From contig CAXMSF010000138.1 of the NCBI GenBank assembly GCA_964196055.1, positions 1-25,009 on the forward strand: 25,009 bases of DNA, given 5' to 3'. The DNA is from JAFDEI01 sp964196055. Lineage in GTDB: Bacteria > Myxococcota_A > UBA9160 > SMWR01. Positions 14,065 to 22,528 of this stretch are shown one piece after another. The notes beneath the pieces are model-generated. The model searched no databases, was not told the DNA's origin, and worked only from the letters and a program-made list of their open reading frames with translations. A program made the translations under genes and the position numbers. Each line of letters opens with the position of its first letter. The stretch's first letter is position 1.

Positions 14065-17000
14065 ATGTCGGAGACCGTCGAAATCGAGACGCCCTATCAC
14101 GAACTCGATCGCGTGCTCGCCCGGGTTGCTGAGCGCGAACGCGCACTTCGGATCACGGGCCTGCGGGGCGCCGCACGCGGCGTGGTCGGAGGCCACATCG
14201 TGCGCGCGCACGGGGAGCGGCCGGTGCTGTTCGTCACCGCGACGGCGAAAGCCGGCGATGCACTTGCGGGCGACCTGCGCGCAGCGCTCGGGGAAGTCGA
14301 AGAGGGCGGCCGCGTCCGCGAATTCCCACGCCACGACACGCAACCCTACGAGCGTTTCTCGCCGCAGCCCTTCGTGGTCGCGCAGCGCATGGAGGTGCTC
14401 TACCGCTGGCTCGCGAACCCGGCACCGGCGGCGGGAGTGCTGCCCGCGAGCGAGCCCGCTCCGATCGTCGTCGCGCCCTTTACTTCGCTCGCGATGCGCG
14501 TCCCTACGCGCGAGTTCGTGCGTACGCGCTCGGTCCACCTGGAAGTCGGCCAGACCATCGACCGCGACGCGCTGATCGCGACACTCATGGCCGGCGGCTA
14601 TTCCCGAATGCCACTCGTCGAGGAACGCGGAGAACTCGCCGTGCGCGGCGGAATCCTCGACGTCTTCCCGCCGCAGCTTCCATTGCCGATCCGTGTCGAG
14701 CTACTCAGCGACGAGGTCGAATCGATTCGGGAGTTCGATGCCACGAGCCAGCGATCGCGTGAGCGCCTGTCCCATGTCGTGATGCCACCGCCGCGCGAGC
14801 TGTTGGTGGACCGCAACCTCGTGATCGATCGGTCGGCGGCGATCCGCGAACTCGCCAGCGAACAGCAGGTCGAACCACGGGCGGTCGACGAGATGCTCAA
14901 CGACCTGCTGCGTGGCCACGTCCCGCCCGGTGCCGAAGCGCTAGCGCCCCTGCTACAACCCGCGATGGAAACGATCTTCGATTTTCTCCCTGCAGACACC
15001 CTCATCGTACTCGACGATCCGGTGGCGGGTCGCGAACGTCTGGATCGCTACGAAGCCGACGTGTTCGAGAACTTCGAGGTCGCGCAGGCGAGCGGGCGGG
15101 TCGTCGCACCACCCGCGACCTTAATGCTCGGGCGGGACGAGATCGACGAGGCGTTACGTGCGCGCCGACCGATCTCCTTCGAACGCCTCGATGTTGCCGA
15201 CCTTCGAGATTCCGCCGAACGGATCAGATTGCGAACGGGCGACAACGGCGAGCTGCGGCAGGCGCTGGTGCGTTCGCGCGCCGGCGATGCAGCGCTCGAA
15301 CCGCTGATCGGCTGCATCGCGAACTGGCGGGAGGAACGCACGCGCGTGGTCCTGGCCGCTCCTTCGCTTTCAGGCGCAGAGCGACTTCGAACGCTGTTGT
15401 CCGAATACGGCGTCGCTGCACGAACCGCCATCGAACCGCGACCCGCGTGGCAGTGGGGCGGACGCGGCCGCGTCGAAATCCGCGTGGCCGAGCTTTCCGG
15501 GGGCTTCGAGCTGCCGACCGAAGGACTCGTGGTCGTCACCGAGGAGGAGATCTTCGGCCCGCGTCAGCGCCGTCCGCGACGTGCCCACTGGCCCGAAGGC
15601 GCCTCGGTCGAAGCCCTCTCGCAGCTGTCGTCGGGCGATTTCGTCGTTCACGCCGAGCACGGGATCGGGCACTACCGCGGCCTCGTCGTTCTCGATCTCG
15701 GTGGCGCCACGAGCGAATTCCTGCGGATCGAATACGACGGCGGCGATCGTCTCTTCGTGCCGGTGCACCGCCTGAATCTGATCCAGCGCTACGCGGGCTC
15801 GGACGGCCATGTTCCGCGCACCGACAAGCTCGGCGGCGCGACCTGGGAGAAGGCCAAGCGCTCGGTCAAGAAGTCCCTGCGCCATATGGCCCAGGACCTG
15901 ATTGCGGTGCACGCGGCGCGCGAGGTCGCGCCCGGACACGCGTTCTCGCCACGCGACCGCCACCTCGAAGAGTTCGAGGCCACCTTCCCGTTCGAGGAAA
16001 CACCCGACCAGCTCGCTGCGATCGAAGACATCCTCGCGGATCTCCAACAGCCGAAGCCCTGCGACCGCCTGATTTGCGGCGATGTCGGCTACGGCAAGAC
16101 CGAAGTCGCGATCCGCGCGGCGTTCCGCGTCGCAATGGACGGCAAGCAGGTGGCCGTGCTCGTCCCCACCACGGTTTTGTGCCAGCAACACCTCGAGACC
16201 TTCCAGAAGCGCTTCGAGGGTCACGCGATCGAGACCGACTCGCTGTCGCGTTTCCGAACCGCAAAGGAGTCGAAAGCGGTGCTCGAGGGCCTCGCCTCCG
16301 GGCAGATCGATGTCGTGATCGGCACTCACCGTCTGTTGCAGAAGAACGTACGATTCCGAGACCTCGGGCTGCTCGTCGTCGACGAGGAGCAGCGCTTCGG
16401 CGTCGCCCAGAAGGAGCGGATCAAGAAGATCCGGAAAGCCGTCGACGTCCTGACCCTCACCGCGACACCGATCCCACGAACGCTACAGATGGCCTTCACC
16501 GGACTACGCGATCTATCGGTCATCAACACGCCGCCCGCCGATCGATTCGCGATCCGGACCCAGGTCTGCCGCTCATCCGACTCGCTGATTCGCGAAGCAA
16601 TCCTGCGTGAAATGCGCCGCGGAGGGCAGGTCTTCTTCGTCCACAACCGGGTGCGAAGCATCCCCGCGGTGGCTAAGCAACTCGAACGCGCGGTGCCCGA
16701 GGCGAAGGTATTGATTGCGCATGGGCAGATGCGCGAGCGCGACCTCGAGGACCGGATGCTCCGCTTCATGCATGGTGAGGCGGACGTCTTGCTGTGCACG
16801 ACGATCATCGAGAGCGGACTCGACATTCCGCGTGCGAACACGATCCTCATCAATCGCGCCGATGCCCTCGGGCTCGCGCAGATGTACCAGCTTCGCGGCC
16901 GTGTCGGGCGCGGAGCCCATCGCGCCTACGCCTACCTGATGATCCCGGGCAGCGAAGAATCACTCAGCGACGATGCGCAGCGCAGACTCGAAGCCATCCA

Positions 17001-17622
17001 GGATTTGAGCGAGCTCGGCAGCGGCTTTCGCCTCGCCAACCTGGACCTCGAAATCCGCGGCGCCGGAAACCTGCTCGGAGCCGAACAGTCCGGGTCGCTC
17101 GCAGCGGTCGGCTACGACACCTACATGGAAATGCTCGAGGAGACCATGGACGAGCTGCGCGGCAACGCGCACGAGACCGAAATCGATCCCGAGATTCGGC
17201 TCCCTGTAACGGCGCGGCTGCCCGACGGCTACGTCGCGATCGTGAACCAGCGACTGGTCCTCTACAAGCGGCTCGCGAGTTGCCGCGATGACGCCGAAGT
17301 CGATCGGATTCGCGACGAGCTGCTCGACCGCTTCGGCGCGCTGCCGGTCGAAGCCGAAAACCTGATCGAGATCATCCGCCTGAAGATCGCCGCGAAGCGC
17401 CTCGGCATCCTCGCCGTCGACGTGGCACGCGGCGAGATCGTGTTGACAGCCGGCGAAAAATCCAACGTCGACCCGCAACGCCTCCTCAACCTGCTCAAGC
17501 AGGGCGGCCCGGGGCTGCGCGTCGCGCCCAATCACAAGATCTACGCACCCGCACCGAAGCGCTTTCGCCCCGACACCTTGTTTGCCGCGGTTCGGAGCGT
17601 GTTCGCAGACCTGGGCGGCTGA
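14065..17622 (+). CDS. mfd: Transcription-repair coupling factor Mfd
   Basis: Protein of 1185 residues (E. coli Mfd has 1148). Mfd is an ATP-driven translocase that removes RNA polymerase stalled at DNA damage and recruits UvrA. The N-terminal part resembles UvrB domains 1 and 2 (EFPRHDTQPYERFSPQP, GGILDVFPP). The RNA polymerase-interacting domain follows near LSSGDFVVHAEHGIGHYRGL. The translocase has Walker A GDVGYGKTEVA (672-682), the Walker B box DEEQRFG (from 773), LTATPIPRTLQMA, IIESGLDIPRANT and QLRGRVGRGAHRAYAYL. The C-terminal TRCF domain ends near residue 1185 (VRSVFADLGG). ATG 14065 has GGAGAGG directly upstream. The frame is intact. The last codons and stop are repeated about 690 bases downstream. 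Confidence 0.96.
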   Translation: MSETVEIETPYHELDRVLARVAERERALRITGLRGAARGVVGGHIVRAHGERPVLFVTATAKAGDALAGDLRAALGEVEEGGRVREFPRHDTQPYERFSPQPFVVAQRMEVLYRWLANPAPAAGVLPASEPAPIVVAPFTSLAMRVPTREFVRTRSVHLEVGQTIDRDALIATLMAGGYSRMPLVEERGELAVRGGILDVFPPQLPLPIRVELLSDEVESIREFDATSQRSRERLSHVVMPPPRELLVDRNLVIDRSAAIRELASEQQVEPRAVDEMLNDLLRGHVPPGAEALAPLLQPAMETIFDFLPADTLIVLDDPVAGRERLDRYEADVFENFEVAQASGRVVAPPATLMLGRDEIDEALRARRPISFERLDVADLRDSAERIRLRTGDNGELRQALVRSRAGDAALEPLIGCIANWREERTRVVLAAPSLSGAERLRTLLSEYGVAARTAIEPRPAWQWGGRGRVEIRVAELSGGFELPTEGLVVVTEEEIFGPRQRRPRRAHWPEGASVEALSQLSSGDFVVHAEHGIGHYRGLVVLDLGGATSEFLRIEYDGGDRLFVPVHRLNLIQRYAGSDGHVPRTDKLGGATWEKAKRSVKKSLRHMAQDLIAVHAAREVAPGHAFSPRDRHLEEFEATFPFEETPDQLAAIEDILADLQQPKPCDRLICGDVGYGKTEVAIRAAFRVAMDGKQVAVLVPTTVLCQQHLETFQKRFEGHAIETDSLSRFRTAKESKAVLEGLASGQIDVVIGTHRLLQKNVRFRDLGLLVVDEEQRFGVAQKERIKKIRKAVDVLTLTATPIPRTLQMAFTGLRDLSVINTPPADRFAIRTQVCRSSDSLIREAILREMRRGGQVFFVHNRVRSIPAVAKQLERAVPEAKVLIAHGQMRERDLEDRMLRFMHGEADVLLCTTIIESGLDIPRANTILINRADALGLAQMYQLRGRVGRGAHRAYAYLMIPGSEESLSDDAQRRLEAIQDLSELGSGFRLANLDLEIRGAGNLLGAEQSGSLAAVGYDTYMEMLEETMDELRGNAHETEIDPEIRLPVTARLPDGYVAIVNQRLVLYKRLASCRDDAEVDRIRDELLDRFGALPVEAENLIEIIRLKIAAKRLGILAVDVARGEIVLTAGEKSNVDPQRLLNLLKQGGPGLRVAPNHKIYAPAPKRFRPDTLFAAVRSVFADLGG

Positions 17623-17625
17623 CAC
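17608..17625. repeat. Direct repeat, copy 1 (mfd 3' end)
   Basis: GACCTGGGCGGCTGACAC covers the last codons and stop of mfd. An identical 18-base copy lies at 18302-18319. Similarity continues more weakly on both sides (TCGC before it; TCTCGTAG and CGATG further downstream), so the true repeat may be some 80 bases long and partly diverged. Confidence 0.75.
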
Positions 17626-17854
17626 GTCGAGCGAGCGGCCGACGCGTCTCGTAGACCACGAATCGATGAGCCAATTCGTCGGCTAAGTCTCACGCAGCGA
17701 CTGAATCACCCAACTCTACCCTGATCCGTATTGAGCAGACGTCGCCATTCAATAGCTCTATTCAACACATATTCGATAGGCTTCATCGGTCGGGTCGTGT
17801 ACCCTTACACCAACAGGAGACACTGTTCTACAGCACCTTCTCGAGGAGGGGCGA
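17626..17854. other. AT-richer spacer between mfd and the small secreted-protein gene
   Basis: This stretch is visibly richer in A and T than the rest of the window, especially 17700-17800. It has no convincing coding frame. It presumably holds the promoter of the gene at 17855; AATAG/CTATT pairs flank CT near 17752-17763, but no clear -35/-10 pair is seen. The downstream gene has a strong GGAGGGG ribosome-binding site at its end. Confidence 0.4.
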
Positions 17855-18316
17855 ATGCGCTTGCTTCGATCGGTGTTATTCACGGTAATCTCTTTCACGT
17901 TCTTCACCATCATCGCACCCGATGCGGATGCTCAAACCTGCGGGAACAGCGTTTGCACAGAAGGCGAGTTCTGCCTAGACGGAGACGGAGTCATCGTCGA
18001 TGGCGGGGGGATAGGCGGGTGTATCCGGTACTTCATGGGATCTATCCCTGTGGGGAATGCGGGACTTGATGATTACGGTGGCTTCCCCGCCGGTGCCCAG
18101 GTTCACATAGAGGGCTGTGGCTCCATAGTTGGAGGTGCGTTGTGTCCCATAACCTGGAGCATTCGCGACAACACGATCGAATCATCTTGGCCGCCCGCGC
18201 TTCCTGCTTCAGGGCGCTTGGGACAAGTGCTCACCCTGTTCTTCGTGTTGGGCATTGGGATCTTCGGCATCCGGCGCTCCAACGCTCGACGTGCACTCGC
18301 CGACCTGGGCGGCTGA
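17855..18316 (+). CDS. Small secreted Cys/Gly-rich protein with a C-terminal sorting tail
   Basis: Protein of 153 residues with no family I recognise. It has an N-terminal signal peptide (MRLLRSVLFTVISFTFFTIIAPDADA, cleavage likely after ADA near 26). A mature part of about 85 residues with several Cys follows (TCGNSVC, EFCLDGDG, GCIRYF, EGCGSI, GALCPI). The tail LPASGRLG, hydrophobic helix and GIRRSNARR resembles an IPTL/PEP-CTERM-like sorting signal and the tail of the LRR/TSP3 protein at 12301. ATG 17855 follows GGAGGGG, an excellent site. The last residues ADLGG and the stop are nucleotide-identical to the end of mfd, so the gene's 3' end was probably acquired by recombination with mfd. 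Codon use is less GC-biased than in the neighbours. It is probably surface-associated; its function is unknown. Confidence 0.75.
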   Translation: MRLLRSVLFTVISFTFFTIIAPDADAQTCGNSVCTEGEFCLDGDGVIVDGGGIGGCIRYFMGSIPVGNAGLDDYGGFPAGAQVHIEGCGSIVGGALCPITWSIRDNTIESSWPPALPASGRLGQVLTLFFVLGIGIFGIRRSNARRALADLGG

Positions 18317-18330
18317 CACCTCGGCCGAGG
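18302..18330. repeat. Direct repeat, copy 2, followed by a 12-bp palindrome
   Basis: Bases 18302-18319 repeat 17608-17625 exactly and again encode the stop codon. The perfect palindrome CCTCGGCCGAGG (18319-18330) follows immediately and could act as a weak terminator. The two repeat copies are 694 bases apart and bracket the small secreted-protein gene. Confidence 0.7.
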
Positions 18331-18396
18331 ATCGTTCTCGTAGGTCGTGAAGCGATGGGGCGGTGCGTCGGAGAAGATCTCGCACCTTCGAATCGC

Positions 18397-19254
18397 CTAT
18401 TCGCCGGGCGTGGGAGCTGCCAGGCCCGCCGCGAGCGGGAGGAGCGGCCCGTCGGACGGCCAGCCGCGCTCGCGCATGAGCGCCCACATTGCGTCGATGC
18501 GTTCCGCAGAGAGCGGGTGTGTGGAGAGGTAGCCCTCGATCTCGCGCTCGATGGCGTTGTCGGGCTTCGGCAGACGCTCGAAGAATTTCACCGCGCCCCC
18601 GACATGGCCGTACTCCGCCTGCACGAGTGCGAGCCCGAAGCCGTCCGCGGCGCTCTCCTGATCCCGGCTGAAGCCCGCGGCGGCCAACAGGCCTGCGGCG
18701 CCCGCCAGCTCCGCGGCGCCCGCCGAACCCCCGATGCCGAAGACCCCGACCACCAAGGCAAACGCGAGCCCACGGCCGAGGCCGCGCAAGTGGTCGCGAT
18801 TGCGGAAGTGCCCGACCTCGTGGGCAAGCACGAATGCGAGTTCGTTGTCGCTCGCCACTTCGGCGAGCAGGCCGGTCGTCACCGCCACGAGGCCACCCGG
18901 GAACGCATACGCGTTCGGGGTTTCGTCGTCGATGATCGCTACGCGCAGCGAGTGGGGGTTGTCGGGCCAGTGACCCGCGAGGCGGTCGAGCAGGCGAGCA
19001 ACTTCGGCGGTGCGCGAATCCCGCGACTCCTGGATGTCGGGAACGATGGCCGAAACGACTTCCGGGCGCGAGAAGATGCGGGCTTCGAGGGCCAATGAAA
19101 TATGCGGAAGTAGCAACTCGACCGCGGCCGTGAGTACGACGAACACCACGACTGCCGCAATCGCGATGCCGACGATCAACGTCGCGGCTTCGCGCAGGGG
19201 GTGCGTGGCGCTCACATTGGCACCGTCGTCGGGCAAGGTCGGGTCGAACTTCAT
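18397..19254 (-). CDS. M48-family membrane zinc metalloprotease
   Basis: Protein of 285 residues. One strong N-terminal helix (about 24-50) anchors it. The zinc site HEVGH is at 145-149 (H145, H149, catalytic E146), with the third ligand E200 in QESAADGFG. VAVTTGLL and NAYAFPGGL before the site are typical of HtpX/BepA/Oma1-type M48 peptidases, which degrade misfolded or damaged envelope proteins. A second hydrophobic stretch (162-194) lies between the zinc motifs. ATG 19254 overlaps the stop of the upstream YbjQ-like gene as ATGA, so the two are co-translated. M48 proteases are more often paired with LemA; here two YbjQ-family genes take that place. The catalytic domain could face either side of the membrane. 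Confidence 0.9.
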   Translation of the reverse strand: MKFDPTLPDDGANVSATHPLREAATLIVGIAIAAVVVFVVLTAAVELLLPHISLALEARIFSRPEVVSAIVPDIQESRDSRTAEVARLLDRLAGHWPDNPHSLRVAIIDDETPNAYAFPGGLVAVTTGLLAEVASDNELAFVLAHEVGHFRNRDHLRGLGRGLAFALVVGVFGIGGSAGAAELAGAAGLLAAAGFSRDQESAADGFGLALVQAEYGHVGGAVKFFERLPKPDNAIEREIEGYLSTHPLSAERIDAMWALMRERGWPSDGPLLPLAAGLAAPTPGE

Positions 19255-19733
19255 GGCGCGCCGTGTCTGAGCTTGATCCCCGTGCCGTACGCGAGCACTT
19301 CGAGGCCCGCGATCCCGTTACCGCTGCGCCCGTTCGCCATCCGAGCCGTCTCGAGCCGCACGTTGATCACCGCCGCATACCCGGCCGCGGCCGCCTCCGC
19401 CTTGAGGCGCAGCACCGCCTCGCGGCGCGCGCGATCGAGGATGGTTTCGTAGCTCTTCACACGACCACCCACGAACTGCCGCAGGCCCGCGAGGAAACGC
19501 TTGAAATAGTCGACCGAGATCACGACGCTGCCGCTCACGAGGCCGCTGTCCGAAATCTCCCAGCGTCGGGGCGGTGTCCGGAAGGTAATCGCGGGCAGCT
19601 GCCGTGTTTCGAGCTCGCGTGCTCGAATCGAAAGGTAGTGACGTCGCTCGACCATGCTGCCGGTGAAATAGGTCGCGACCAGCAGCAGGAGTGGCAGGCC
19701 GAGGTTGATGAGCGCTTCGGTGGTCGAGTCCAC
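19251..19733 (-). CDS. Membrane-anchored YbjQ-family (UPF0145) protein
   Basis: Protein of 160 residues. An N-terminal helix (about 9-27, LINLGLPLLLLVATYFTGSMV) precedes a linker and a YbjQ/UPF0145 domain, seen in FKRFLAGLRQFVGGRVKSYETILDRARREAVLRLKAEAAAAGYAAVINVRLET and the closing LEVLAYGTGIKL. The family is annotated as a putative heavy-metal-binding domain, and its function is not established. It differs from the soluble paralogue just upstream by the anchor and a longer linker. GTG 19733 starts two bases after the upstream stop, and its own stop overlaps the M48 start. The tight spacing says the three products act together, perhaps in envelope quality control (inference). Confidence 0.82.
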   Translation of the reverse strand: MDSTTEALINLGLPLLLLVATYFTGSMVERRHYLSIRARELETRQLPAITFRTPPRRWEISDSGLVSGSVVISVDYFKRFLAGLRQFVGGRVKSYETILDRARREAVLRLKAEAAAAGYAAVINVRLETARMANGRSGNGIAGLEVLAYGTGIKLRHGAP

Positions 19734-19735
19734 TG

Positions 19736-20050
19736 CTATTCCACTCGCACGGCGGTTCCGTACGCGAAGAGTTCTGCCGCACCCTGCGCGATCGAACTGG
19801 TCGAGAAACGCACATTCACGACTGCATTCGCGCCGAGCGATTCGGCTTGTTCCGTCATGCGTACGAGCGCATCGTTGCGCGCTTCCTGGAGAAGTTCGGT
19901 GTAGCCCTTGAGCTCGCCGCCAACGATGTTCTTCAGGCTCGCCATGATGTCGCGCCCGATGTGCTTTGCCCGCACGGTGCTTCCGGACACCACACCGTAG
20001 AACTGAACGATCTCCTTGCCCGGAACCGTCTCGGTATTGCTGTGGATCAC
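19736..20050 (-). CDS. YbjQ-family (UPF0145) protein, soluble form
   Basis: Protein of 104 residues, the usual family length. It has the complete domain: VQFYGVVSGSTVRAKHIGRDIMASLKNIVGGELKGYTELLQEARNDALVRMTEQAESLGANAVVNVRFSTS and the C-terminal ELFAYGTAVRVE. The family forms pentameric rings in solved structures, and its ligand is unsettled. The GTG start at 20050 has GAGGGGGG about eight bases before it. It leads a three-gene operon with the membrane-anchored paralogue (2-base gap) and the M48 protease. Confidence 0.88.
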   Translation of the reverse strand: MIHSNTETVPGKEIVQFYGVVSGSTVRAKHIGRDIMASLKNIVGGELKGYTELLQEARNDALVRMTEQAESLGANAVVNVRFSTSSIAQGAAELFAYGTAVRVE

Positions 20051-20179
20051 GACTTGCCCCCCTCGAATTCCTTCCTGTCCGTTCGATGCCCGGAGCGAAC
20101 TGAAAAGTGCCGCGTAAGGCCGAAGCGTAGCCCGCGCGGCCTGCAGCGACAGTGCCGCTTCGAAAGCGGAAGCCGTGGA

Positions 20180-21085
20180 TTACCTTTCGGGAACCGCTCC
20201 GTCGCTGAGCCAGGCCCGCAGCATCCGATTGACGGTCTCTGGGGCGTCCTGCTGCACCCAGTGCGAAGCCTGCGGGAGATACCGCAACGTCAGGTCGGAG
20301 ACGAAGGCGGCGGTGCCATACGTCGTTTCGCGCGTCAGCGCGACGTCCTGTTCGCCCCAGAGCATCAACGTCGGTGTTTCGATCGTGCGCGGGCCCAGGC
20401 GTTTCTGGCGCCTGGCACCCCCGCCCCGGATGAAGGCCCGGTAGTAGTTCAACATCGCAGTGAGAGCGCCGGGCCGTGCAGCCGCTTGGCGGAATACCTC
20501 GAGCACAGCGTCCGGGAATTGCTCCGGATTCACGCAGCTCCGGCGAAACGCCTCACCGATCGCGCGCTGGCTGCGCGCTCCGAGCAGGCGTTCCGGGAGC
20601 CATGGCAGCTGGAAGAAGAGCACGTACCAGGAGCAGATGAACTGCTTCCAGGTCCGTATCGCGGGCAACGCCGCGAAAGGGTGGGGCACGTTCATGATCG
20701 CGAGTCGCTCGAGCGGCCGAACACGGCGAATCGCGAAGTACCAGGCGATGATCGCACCCCAATCGTGTGCGATCAGCGTCGTGGAGCGCGAGCCCGACGC
20801 GTCGATCAACGCCGCAACATCGCCAAGCAGTCTTTCGATCGCATACTCGCGGAGCCCTACGGGTTTGTCGCTCTCGCCGTAACCGCGCAGATCCGGCGCC
20901 CAGACGCGATAGCCGAGGTCGGCCAGCAACGGCATCTGATGACGCCACGAATACCAGCACTCCGGAAAACCGTGAAGGCAAAGCGCAAGGCGCTCGCCCT
21001 CGCCGCAGGCAGCAACATGAAAACGCAGCCCACCGGCCATCACGAATCCATGTTCAACCGACGCATCCACAGCCACAGCGTCCAC
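20180..21085 (-). CDS. Alpha/beta hydrolase, epoxide hydrolase-like
   Basis: Protein of 301 residues with the epoxide hydrolase pattern. HGFPECWYSWRHQ (38-50) gives the oxyanion-hole motif, VWAPDLRGYGESDKP follows, and the nucleophile elbow IAHDWGAIIAW has Asp (D108) in place of Ser. A lid region follows (PHPFAALPAIRTWKQF). Then come LMLWGEQDVAL, carrying the acidic residue, and QASHWVQQDAPE, carrying the catalytic His. Asp as nucleophile indicates hydrolysis of epoxides or haloalkanes through a covalent ester. The start is unclear: GTG 21085 gives this length, but in-frame GTG codons at 21076 and 21070 and an ATG at residue 16 are also possible. It is transcribed away from the sulfotransferase across a 120-180-base gap. 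Confidence 0.85.
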   Translation of the reverse strand: MDAVAVDASVEHGFVMAGGLRFHVAACGEGERLALCLHGFPECWYSWRHQMPLLADLGYRVWAPDLRGYGESDKPVGLREYAIERLLGDVAALIDASGSRSTTLIAHDWGAIIAWYFAIRRVRPLERLAIMNVPHPFAALPAIRTWKQFICSWYVLFFQLPWLPERLLGARSQRAIGEAFRRSCVNPEQFPDAVLEVFRQAAARPGALTAMLNYYRAFIRGGGARRQKRLGPRTIETPTLMLWGEQDVALTRETTYGTAAFVSDLTLRYLPQASHWVQQDAPETVNRMLRAWLSDGAVPER

Positions 21086-21263
21086 CCCCCCACTCTAGCC
21101 CCCTCCTCAGCCCCTGCGCGTCCACCCCACCGCCGCGACTCGCGCGTGCTCGAGCGACCCTTCCCAGCGAGAACGACCAGACCGAAATCGCGCGACAAGC
21201 CAAGGCTTGCACCGCCTGGTGATCTCGCGCATCAAGGGGGAGTTACTCGCACGGGGAAACGGC

Positions 21264-22517
21264 ATGCACTCACTACGACCCAATCACCCTCTTTCAGTCC
21301 GCGCCATCAACGCAGCAGGTCGCACGGCCACGCGACTGGGCCTCGAGCTTCCGAGCCTCGACGAAGAAAGGCTGCTCGCGGTAGCACGCACGCAGACCCA
21401 GCTCGACGAATTCGGGCCGCGCGGTTTCCGCGAGGGCCTCCGCAGCTTGCTGCACTCGCTCGAGACGGAAGCCCAGCTCACGACCCTCGGCCGAATCATG
21501 GCCCGCGGCCAGATACTCGCCCTGCTCACGAATCGCCTCCAGCTCGTCCACCACCGCAAGCACCATCCGGAACTCGCCAACGAGGAAATACGGCGACCGT
21601 TGTTCGTGCTCGGGCTTCCGCGAACCGGAACCACGATCCTCTACGGACTACTCGCGCAAGACCCCGAACACCGTTCGCCCCTCGCCTGGGAGGTCTCGTT
21701 TCCGTGTCCACCGCCCGAGACCGCTTCCTACGACCACGATCGCCGCATCGCCCGAGCCGACAAACAGTTCCAACAACTCAAGAAGCTCGCGCCCGGCTTC
21801 GACAGCATCCACCCCATGGCTGCACGGCTTCCGCAGGAGTGTGTCGCGATCTTCGCGCACGACTTCAAGAGCGTGCAGTTCGAAGCCACCTTCGACGTCC
21901 CCTGCTATCAGGAGTGGCTCGAAACGCAGGATATGCGGCCCAGCTACCGCTTCCACCGCGAATTCCTCCAGCACCTGCAATCGCGCTGCCCCGGCGAGCG
22001 CTGGGTGTTGAAGACGCCGGGGCATCTTCCCATCATCGACGCCCTCTTCGCCGAATACCCCGACGCAATGATCGTGCAAACCCACCGCGACCCACTCGAA
22101 GTAATCGGATCCGTTTCGAGCCTCGAATGCATCCTGCGCGGAGCGGCCAGCGACGCCATCGATCCGCATGCGATCGGCCGTCAACAGTTGGCGCTGTGGT
22201 CACGGCAGATCGAAATGGGGATGCAGGCCAGGAGGGAAGTCCATCGCGACGATCGATTCTACGACGTTCAGTTCAGAGAAATCCTCGCTGACCCGATCGA
22301 ATGCGTAAAGCAGATCTACGCGTACTTCGCGCTGCCCTTCAGCGAAGAGACCGAAGCTCGAATGCGCGCCTTCCTTTCCGACAATTCGCGCGACAAGCAT
22401 GGGGTGCACCGCTATGCGCTCGCGGATTTCGGTATCGACGCTCACAAAGCGGCGGAGTGCTTCCACGCCTACTACGAAGAATTCGGAATTCCCCGCAGCG
22501 ATCCCGCCAACCTCTGA
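21264..22517 (+). CDS. PAPS-dependent sulfotransferase family protein
   Basis: Protein of 417 residues from ATG 21264. The 5'-phosphosulfate loop reads RRPLFVLGLPRTGTTILYGLLAQDP (P-loop near 115-123). The 3'-phosphate motif is AMIVQTHRDPLEVIGS (about 269-284) and WVLKTPGHLPII lies between them. This combination marks the prokaryotic Sulfotransfer_3 group, which transfers sulfate from PAPS to hydroxyls of lipids or glycans. The substrate is not inferable. I chose ATG 21264 because GGGGA lies about seven bases upstream; the frame is open back to a TTG at 21207, which would add 19 residues with no clear ribosome site. The C-terminus (FHAYYEEFGIPRSDPANL) looks complete. Confidence 0.88.
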   Translation: MHSLRPNHPLSVRAINAAGRTATRLGLELPSLDEERLLAVARTQTQLDEFGPRGFREGLRSLLHSLETEAQLTTLGRIMARGQILALLTNRLQLVHHRKHHPELANEEIRRPLFVLGLPRTGTTILYGLLAQDPEHRSPLAWEVSFPCPPPETASYDHDRRIARADKQFQQLKKLAPGFDSIHPMAARLPQECVAIFAHDFKSVQFEATFDVPCYQEWLETQDMRPSYRFHREFLQHLQSRCPGERWVLKTPGHLPIIDALFAEYPDAMIVQTHRDPLEVIGSVSSLECILRGAASDAIDPHAIGRQQLALWSRQIEMGMQARREVHRDDRFYDVQFREILADPIECVKQIYAYFALPFSEETEARMRAFLSDNSRDKHGVHRYALADFGIDAHKAAECFHAYYEEFGIPRSDPANL

Positions 22518-22528
22518 ACGCCTCCGCG

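Noticed and set aside
19847..22291. Long plus-strand open frame of 814 codons
   Set aside because: It lies antisense to the YbjQ and hydrolase genes and overlaps the sulfotransferase in another frame; its composition (Arg/Pro/His-rich, no motif) is that of a GC-rich shadow.
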